Below are positions 6,060-10,469 of a DNA stretch of 10,469 bases, piece by piece. The notes below the pieces were generated by a model. It was given only the letters and a program-made list of their open reading frames with translations, did not search any database and was not told the origin of the DNA. The position numbers and the translations under genes are program-made. Source of the stretch: Clostridiales bacterium (GTDB taxonomy: Bacteria; Bacillota; Clostridia; Oscillospirales; CAG-272). The number at the start of each line of letters is the position of its first letter. Positions within the stretch are counted from its first letter, which is position 1. The stretch is taken from positions 1 through 10,469 of the forward strand of contig DXYE01000090.1 of the NCBI GenBank assembly GCA_019415985.1, given 5' to 3'.

Positions 6060-6768
6060 GAATTTTTTTCAGGACAGAATGAATTCTGATGAGGTTGAGG
6101 CTCTGCTCGAAGAGAGAAAAAATATGCAGGAGGAAGAGGCGGAAGTCGTCACGGAGGAAGCTCTGCTGGAAGAGGCTGGGGTAGAGGAAAGCATCCCAGC
6201 ATCAGGCGGAAAGAAATGGCTGATTACCGCGGTGGATTTTGTGAAAAGAAACCGCAAACATATCATTGTCGCCGCTTCTGTTCTGGTAATCGGCTTTGCG
6301 ATATACTTAAATTGGTATTTATATCAGGGCTCCCTTGACGGAGAAAATCCGAGCGGACCTGCAGCAGACGTCGGCGGAAACGCTCCTGAAGATGATTCGA
6401 TAGAAGATGTGGGTGAAAACGCCGACGACTATTTTTCCGTCGCTCAAATCAATCGGCAGAGAGCGCGTGACGAAGCCATGGAGGTTCTCCAGACCGTCGT
6501 AGAGGGGGCGGCAACACAGGCAGAGGTCAAGGATAAGGCATTGGCAGATATCGCGAGCATCGCAGCGGATATAGAAAACGAGGCAACGATTGAATCGCTG
6601 GTTAAGGGAAAGGGCTTTGAGGAATGCGTAGCTGTCATCAGCGGTGAAAATGCAAATGTTGTTGTAAAGAGCGACACACTGCTGCCCAATGAAATTTCAC
6701 AAATTCAGGAAATCGTGTATGAGGTGGCGGGGATCCAGCCTGCAAATCTGAAGATCATAGAAAAATAG
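6043..6768 (+). CDS. spoIIIAH: Stage III sporulation protein AH with extended N-terminus
   Basis: This 241-residue protein is the mother-cell partner of forespore SpoIIQ and forms a ring in the intermembrane space. The membrane helix (HIIVAASVLVIGFAIYLNWY, about 73-92) ends in the family's YLNW motif. It is followed by a flexible acidic linker and a ring-building domain starting YFSVAQINRQRARDEA (130-145) and ending near the C-terminus. I chose ATG 6043 because AGAAAGG (6023-6029) is at workable distance, whereas ATG 6031 directly abuts it. Unusually, 66 mostly acidic residues (LLEERKNMQEEEAEVVTEEA and onward) precede the helix; most SpoIIIAH proteins start right before it. An in-frame GTG at 6241 (residue 67), preceded by GGTGG, would give that conventional form. 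Confidence 0.93.
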   Translation: MQLLGKNFFQDRMNSDEVEALLEERKNMQEEEAEVVTEEALLEEAGVEESIPASGGKKWLITAVDFVKRNRKHIIVAASVLVIGFAIYLNWYLYQGSLDGENPSGPAADVGGNAPEDDSIEDVGENADDYFSVAQINRQRARDEAMEVLQTVVEGAATQAEVKDKALADIASIAADIENEATIESLVKGKGFEECVAVISGENANVVVKSDTLLPNEISQIQEIVYEVAGIQPANLKIIEK

Positions 6769-7732
6769 GTCTTCCGGGGTACAGTGTGTTCACGGACTGC
6801 ATAAGCGCGGTGCGTTCGTCGGCGTCGAGCGGGATTTCAAGAATCTGCTCGACGCCGTCCTTGCCTATTACTGCAGGGAGGCCGATTGCTGCGTCTACAA
6901 TACCGTATTCTCCCTGAGCATAGACGGAGACGGTCAGAACTGATTTTTCATCGCGCACAACCGCTTCCAGAATACGCAGAACGGAGCTTGCAATTCCGTA
7001 TGATGTTGCCCCCTTTTTTTGAATAATTTGATAGGCGCTGTTTTTGACATCGTCAAAAATACGGCGCAGTGCTTCGCGCGAGTGGCCGCAACGGCAGGGA
7101 CGTCGCATATGGTCGAAGGCGTCGAGATCAATGCCGGAAATGTTGGCGCTGCTCCAAACGGCGACTTCACTGTCTCCGTGCTCTCCAATTACAAACGCAT
7201 GAATGTTGCGGAAATCCAACTGGAAATATTGGCCGAGCGCAAATTTAAGCCGGGCCGTGTCGAGAACCGTTCCCGAGCCTATGACCCGGATGGACTTCCC
7301 GGGGGTTCCGGTAATATCATAGCCGAGCTTTTTCACAGCCCTATACGTCAGGAGATCTACAGGATTTGTAACGATGAGGAGCAGAGCTTCAGGGGCAAAC
7401 ACTTGAACCTCCTCTAAAATACTGTCGAGTATCTTTGCGTTGCGTTCGAAAAGATCCATCCGGCTTTCGCCTGGGTCCTGATTTGCACCTGCGGCAATGA
7501 TAACAACGGAACTACCCGCAAGATCAGAAAATTTACCGCTGAAAATACGCTGCGGCGGGGTAAATACAGAGCCGTGACTGAGGTCCATGGCTTCACCCTG
7601 AGCTTTTTCTTCTTTGGTATCGATCAGTACAATTTCAGAAAAGAGCGCACTGCGCATAAGAGCATAGGAAATTGATGCGCCTACAGCACCGATACCGACA
7701 ACGGCACATCGGCGAAATTCATTTTGATTCAT
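6755..7732 (-). CDS. ldh: L-lactate dehydrogenase
   Basis: This 325-residue NAD-dependent enzyme interconverts pyruvate and L-lactate, regenerating NAD in fermentation. The dinucleotide motif GIGAVG is at residues 13-18, with Asp38 ending the second strand for NAD choice. Gln85 in ANQDPGESR is the lactate/malate selector (Arg in malate dehydrogenases), and Arg91 is the mobile-loop catalytic arginine. Asp158 and Arg161 (LDTAR) and His185 (GEHGDS) complete the active site. All key residues are present. The ATG has AAGGAG eight bases upstream. It is the last gene of the minus-strand cluster, 77 nt after apbE, and its 3' end overlaps spoIIIAH by 14 bp in convergent orientation. An 11-bp inverted repeat lies near its 3' end. 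Confidence 0.96.
   Translation of the reverse strand: MNQNEFRRCAVVGIGAVGASISYALMRSALFSEIVLIDTKEEKAQGEAMDLSHGSVFTPPQRIFSGKFSDLAGSSVVIIAAGANQDPGESRMDLFERNAKILDSILEEVQVFAPEALLLIVTNPVDLLTYRAVKKLGYDITGTPGKSIRVIGSGTVLDTARLKFALGQYFQLDFRNIHAFVIGEHGDSEVAVWSSANISGIDLDAFDHMRRPCRCGHSREALRRIFDDVKNSAYQIIQKKGATSYGIASSVLRILEAVVRDEKSVLTVSVYAQGEYGIVDAAIGLPAVIGKDGVEQILEIPLDADERTALMQSVNTLYPGRPIFL
6820..6857. repeat. 11-bp perfect inverted repeat inside the 3' end of ldh
   Basis: CGGCGTCGAGC (6820-6830) and GCTCGACGCCG (6847-6857) are perfectly complementary around a 16-nt loop. The repeat lies in ldh codons for DGVEQ...LDADE, so codon choice may explain it. It is about 50 nt downstream of the spoIIIAH stop and could act as a stem that blocks or stabilises the 3' end of the spoIIIA transcript, for which no other terminator is visible. 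No T tract follows. Confidence 0.6.
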
Positions 7733-7792
7733 ACCTGTAACTCCTTATACACCGTGATTGGGGGTTGAACACGGGAAATCAGAGTTAGTATG

Positions 7793-7809
7793 TCCCGCGG
7801 CCGCCGGGA
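7793..7809 (-). other. GC-rich hairpin in the apbE-ldh spacer
   Basis: TCCCG (7793-7797) and CGGGA (7805-7809) form a stem around the loop CGGCCGC, directly after the apbE stop codon. No T tract follows on either strand, so it is unlikely to be a full terminator. It might partly attenuate or protect the transcript between apbE and ldh. The 77-nt spacer shows no convincing promoter for ldh alone. Confidence 0.35.
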
Positions 7810-8850
7810 TTATTCGGTCAACGAAAAATCGCTGCCGTTCAGTTCGAGCGAGGGGCGAAGACCGCTGCTTGCCCAGACAGTTCCGTCCTTACAGAAGAGC
7901 ACGGCCTCAAAGGAAAGGGGGCTTGTCTGGCTGAAAGTAATAGCTTCATCCTTGCCCATGACAAACAGTGCTGTAGAGAGCGCGTCGGCAAGGGCCCCAT
8001 CCTCTGCAACGACAACAGCGCTGCAGATTCCGTTGTCGGCGGGATAACCGTCATGTGGGTCGATAATATGATGATAGCGTTTGCCGTCTGCTTCAAAATA
8101 TCTTTCGTAATCACCGGAAACAGAGACAAATCTTGCAGGTACGGAAATATAGGCGGCTATGGTATCGGGTGCTAAAGGATTTTTGATCCCGACGCGCCAG
8201 GGCGTTCCGTCTGGTTTTTCACCGAACAGTCCGAGATTACCGCCGAAAGACAGCTTCCCATAAGGAACACCCTCCTCCATAAGATATTGAACAAGCTGAC
8301 TGCAGGTATATCCTTTCGCAATAGCGCCAAGATCGATGCGTGTGCTGGGATTGCTTTTTACGAGCTCGGCTTCATCTTCCAACAGAATCAGACTTAGTTT
8401 TTCATATCCCACTGACTGGAGCGCGTCGGTGATTTCCGATTCGTCTGGCACTCGAGGCGCTGCTCCGGTAACATCCCACAGTGCGGACAAAGGTTCAACG
8501 GTGATGTCAAAGGCTCCTCCCGTTTCCCGTGAAAAACGCAGCGCTTCGGCGATCAAACTGCCTGTTTCCTCGGATATCAGGGCGCGGCTTTCCTCACAGT
8601 TAAAGTGTGAGACGTCGCTGTCTGCTGTGGTTTTCGAAAAAAGGGCTTCGCTGCTTCTTATCAATTCTTCACATTGCTGAAAAAGAGAGCTTTCTGAGCC
8701 GACTGGCAAATCAATTTCGATAACGGTATCCATAGCAAACAGGATATGCTGTGCATATGAGGCTGTGTTGGAGCAGGAAAAAGCAAGGAACAATGAAACA
8801 GCAATCAAGGCTCCGAACAAAATGACCGATACATATTTATTCCATTTCAT
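7810..8850 (-). CDS. apbE: FAD:protein FMN transferase (ApbE family), probable lipoprotein
   Basis: This 346-residue enzyme attaches FMN from FAD to threonine or serine residues of exported redox proteins, acting outside the membrane with a divalent cation. Family motifs appear in order: MDTVIEI (40-46), LFSKTTADSDVSHFN (70-84), FDITVEPLSALW (114-125), DLGAIAKGY (173-181), FGGNLGLFG (202-210), SGDYERYFEADGKRYHHIIDP (split by variable residues, 245-265) and DALSTALFVMG (289-299), which carries the conserved metal-binding Asp and Thr. An N-terminal hydrophobic segment ends in AFSC (Cys26), an imperfect lipobox. I prefer ATG 8850 over GTG 8862 because GTGGAG sits six bases before it. It follows the Gx-type gene by about 75 nt. 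The flavin acceptor protein is not in this window. Confidence 0.95.
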   Translation of the reverse strand: MKWNKYVSVILFGALIAVSLFLAFSCSNTASYAQHILFAMDTVIEIDLPVGSESSLFQQCEELIRSSEALFSKTTADSDVSHFNCEESRALISEETGSLIAEALRFSRETGGAFDITVEPLSALWDVTGAAPRVPDESEITDALQSVGYEKLSLILLEDEAELVKSNPSTRIDLGAIAKGYTCSQLVQYLMEEGVPYGKLSFGGNLGLFGEKPDGTPWRVGIKNPLAPDTIAAYISVPARFVSVSGDYERYFEADGKRYHHIIDPHDGYPADNGICSAVVVAEDGALADALSTALFVMGKDEAITFSQTSPLSFEAVLFCKDGTVWASSGLRPSLELNGSDFSLTE

Positions 8851-8925
8851 AAGAATCTCCACTCCATATCTTTCTAAGCAAACGCGGGCTATTGGGAAAG
8901 AAATTTTATACAGTTTACCTTTTGT

Positions 8926-9453
8926 CTACGTATTTTCGCATGAAGACGAAGCGGCAGACAGGCGAACAAGCAGGAGCCTGAGGAGAATACCGTTTATTGT
9001 TCCGGACACAAGTGCAAGTAAAATCAGCCACGGGGCGTACATCAGCGCGGTTCCGGTGGAAAAAAGAACAGAGGCGGCGAGAAGCTGTCCTATATTATGG
9101 AATGCGGCACAGGAGACGGATAGCCCGATACAGGTGAGAGGACAATCTTTCAGTTTCAAAAGTAACTCCAGCGCTACGAGCGAAAGTATGCCGCCGATCA
9201 GGGAAAAGAACAAACTTGAGGTATTTCCAAAGAGAAGTGCGGTCAAAAAGATTCTGCATAGAGAAATGATCATGGCATCCGCAAAGGAAAAGTAAAGCGC
9301 GGCGAACATAATTACTAAATTCGGCAAGCCGAGCTTAAAGCCCGGAACCGGTATCCAGAGTGAGAGCGGTATTAGAGACTCTAAATAGGAGAACAGCAGG
9401 GCGGCGCAAAGCAGCATGGCGTCTGCTGTAAGACGCTTCACAGAAAAAGACAT
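8926..9453 (-). CDS. Gx-transporter / heptaprenyl diphosphate synthase component I-like membrane protein
   Basis: This 175-residue protein is almost entirely hydrophobic, with five to six predicted membrane helices. The segment PGFKLGLPN (37-45), after an IPL...WIPV helix end, and the AAFHNIGQ segment (116-123) are hallmarks of the family annotated as heptaprenyl diphosphate synthase component I or Gx transporter. It has no soluble prenyltransferase motifs such as DDxxD, so the synthase name is probably misleading. A small-molecule or quinone-related membrane role is more likely. It starts six bases after the upstream gene's stop, with AGGATGA as ribosome binding site, so the two are surely co-translated. 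In other Firmicutes this family commonly sits beside NusG domain II proteins and apbE, as here. Confidence 0.88.
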   Translation of the reverse strand: MSFSVKRLTADAMLLCAALLFSYLESLIPLSLWIPVPGFKLGLPNLVIMFAALYFSFADAMIISLCRIFLTALLFGNTSSLFFSLIGGILSLVALELLLKLKDCPLTCIGLSVSCAAFHNIGQLLAASVLFSTGTALMYAPWLILLALVSGTINGILLRLLLVRLSAASSSCENT

Positions 9454-9459
9454 GCAAAT

Positions 9460-9933
9460 TCATCCTGCGATGCCGTCGGCCGGCAGCGCAGTTCCTTTCG
9501 ATGGATTGGTAAGACTGACAGAAACGCCGGCCGGAAGGCAAACGATCGTTTCGCCGGTACGGCGGATTTTACCGGTGGATATACAGAGATGATCCGGACA
9601 GGAAGCATCGCTGACAGAAACACAGCCTTCATCGATGAGAACCGTAATGGAATATCCCATAGATTCCAATTCAATTTTTTCGTTCGAAAAAAGAGGATAA
9701 TAATACGTGGCCTCATCCGTCCGAATGACTACCGTATCCGCGTTTTCGCTGAAAACAGATCCTTGAAAGACGAATAAGCAAACGGCGGTCAAGCTCCAGA
9801 AACAAAAAACCAGAATATCAGCGGGTGAAAGATGTTTTAAAAGACTGTTTTTTCTCGGGTTATGCTGAATACCTGTGTACGGGCGGCTATCGGATTTTGC
9901 AGAATTCAACGAGTTTTTATTGCTGTTCGTCAT
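9460..9933 (-). CDS. NusG domain II-containing membrane-anchored protein
   Basis: The 157-residue protein has a hydrophilic N-terminus (1-36), one membrane helix (about 38-57) and an extracytoplasmic NusG domain II fold. The family signature is clear: DEGCVSVSDASCPDHLC (101-117), then GKIRRTGETIVCLP (121-134). The cysteines at 112, 117 and 132 are the conserved set, and Cys104 is extra; they could bind metal or form redox disulfides. Biochemical function is unknown; it is not the transcription factor NusG. AAAGG lies seven bases before the ATG. It heads a probable operon with the Gx-type membrane protein, apbE and ldh, which suggests a role in surface flavin redox chemistry. Confidence 0.9.
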   Translation of the reverse strand: MTNSNKNSLNSAKSDSRPYTGIQHNPRKNSLLKHLSPADILVFCFWSLTAVCLFVFQGSVFSENADTVVIRTDEATYYYPLFSNEKIELESMGYSITVLIDEGCVSVSDASCPDHLCISTGKIRRTGETIVCLPAGVSVSLTNPSKGTALPADGIAG

Positions 9934-10147
9934 AAAAGAACCTTTCTGTTACGTCAAAAGAAACACGGATCTGCCGCAAAAAGTGACCGGACAAAATAAA
10001 AAATAAGGCAAAAGCATTTTTTTTACGAATATTCTGACAGACAGTCCGACTGAAAAACGAAATTCATTCAGGAGAATCGCGCCGATTCGCGAAATAAAGT
10101 TCACATTTGCCGAAATCAGCAGGAATAACCTTATGTTCGTCATAAAA
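9924..10147. repeat. 14-bp direct repeat around the NusG_II start codon
   Basis: TGTTCGTCATAAAA occurs at 9924-9937, covering the start codon of the NusG domain II gene, and again at 10134-10147, exactly 210 bp away. The second copy opens a 64-codon minus-strand frame (10143-9949) that also begins MTN. That frame has no ribosome binding site and no family resemblance, so I do not call it a gene. The repeat may be a remnant of a small duplication or chance. Confidence 0.5.
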
Positions 10148-10176
10148 ATTTTTTAATAAGTCTGGTTTTACGAATA

Positions 10177-10205
10177 ATTATAACAATTCGTTGGTGAAAA
10201 TACAA
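10177..10205 (-). promoter_or_regulatory. Possible sigma-A promoter of the flavin/ldh cluster
   Basis: On the minus strand a perfect TATAAT (10182-10177) is preceded by a 17-nt spacer and TTGTAT (10205-10200), a weak -35 that matches three of six positions. The transcript would have a leader of about 235 nt before the NusG domain II gene. That leader contains a hairpin GAATCG-CGC-CGATTC (10074-10088). I see no FMN riboswitch sequence in it. Confidence 0.4.
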
Positions 10206-10227
10206 GGGCTTTGTTGAATCTTTTCGA

Positions 10228-10269
10228 ATATTGTTGGAAGTCGATGAATCATTATGGATTCGACAATAT
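10228..10269. repeat. Imperfect inverted repeat in the right intergenic region
   Basis: ATATTGT (10228-10234) pairs with ACAATAT (10263-10269) and, inside it, GAATC (10246-10250) pairs with GATTC (10257-10261), with an asymmetric bulge. The region from 10140 to 10370 is very AT-rich and without genes. The repeat lies about 100 bp upstream of the strong rightward promoter and could be a regulator site or transcript structure. Confidence 0.4.
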
Positions 10270-10371
10270 CATAAAATTCATAATATCGACATAATAATAC
10301 ACAAATGTACAAATATTGAATATTATAGATAAAAACAATGAAATTAAGTTGGAATCAATTGAAAAATCAGC

Positions 10372-10400
10372 TTGACATTGGAATAAATTTGTGTTATTAT
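10372..10400 (+). promoter_or_regulatory. Strong sigma-A promoter reading out of the window
   Basis: TTGACA (10372-10377), a 17-nt spacer and TATTAT (10395-10400) give a near-perfect housekeeping promoter on the plus strand. The upstream 200 bases are AT-rich, which could act as an UP element. Transcription would start near 10407 and leave the window with no start codon that has a ribosome binding site before the end, so the target gene or RNA lies to the right. Confidence 0.85.
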
Positions 10401-10469
10401 ACCGAATACAGGTTTGTTTTACGATACCCATATTTATAACACACTTTTATTTTGTGCAAAATGTTGTAT

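Noticed and set aside
7019..7417. 132-codon plus-strand ORF inside ldh
   Set aside because: It is antisense to catalytic regions of lactate dehydrogenase and has no domain of its own.
9949..10143. 64-codon hydrophobic minus-strand ORF upstream of the NusG_II gene
   Set aside because: No ribosome binding site, no recognisable family, and it lies in the leader of the cluster.
1..10469. CRISPR arrays, insertion sequences, phage attachment sites
   Set aside because: No regularly spaced repeats, transposase frames or integrase genes are visible on either strand.

Overview
The window looks like chromosomal DNA from an endospore-forming anaerobe of the class Clostridia (Bacillota). It holds a complete spoIIIAA-AH sporulation operon, purine-rich ribosome binding sites with some GTG and TTG starts, near-consensus sigma-A promoters, and a flavin/membrane gene cluster common in anaerobic Firmicutes. 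I cannot name a genus from the sequence alone. There are no phage, transposon or CRISPR signatures.

Layout, left to right. Positions 1-411 carry no convincing protein gene. They hold a block of strong inverted repeats on the + strand that ends in a tRNA-like T-arm; I read it as a structured non-coding RNA, possibly of the raiA type. A tRNA-Pro(GGG) gene follows on the minus strand (412-487), with an exact-consensus sigma-A promoter upstream and a terminator-like hairpin downstream. A sigma-E-like promoter (722-751) then precedes spoIIIAA, AB, AC, AD, AE, AF, AG and AH on the + strand (812-6768). All eight genes look intact. The products form the mother-cell half of the engulfment-stage channel: AA is the ATPase, AB-AF are membrane parts, and AG and AH are ring proteins, with AH contacting forespore SpoIIQ. 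The spacing inside this operon is unusually loose, with gaps of about 250, 193, 144 and 241 nt. Three of these gaps carry short, mostly basic mini-ORFs that run into the start of the next gene. SpoIIIAH has an acidic N-terminal extension of about 66 residues ahead of its membrane anchor.

The second half is a minus-strand cluster read from right to left: a NusG domain II protein (9460-9933), a Gx-transporter/heptaprenyl-diphosphate-synthase-component-I-like membrane protein (8926-9453), the FMN transferase ApbE (7810-8850) and L-lactate dehydrogenase (6755-7732). The first three resemble accessory genes of extracytosolic flavin (flavinylation or extracellular electron transfer) loci. The ldh gene at the end links the cluster to fermentative redox balance. 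ldh and spoIIIAH converge and overlap by 14 bp with no classical terminator between them; an 11-bp inverted repeat lies just inside ldh.

The right end (9934-10469) is AT-rich and has no convincing gene. It holds a possible minus-strand promoter for the flavin cluster and a very strong + strand sigma-A promoter (TTGACA, 17 nt, TATTAT) driving something beyond the window.
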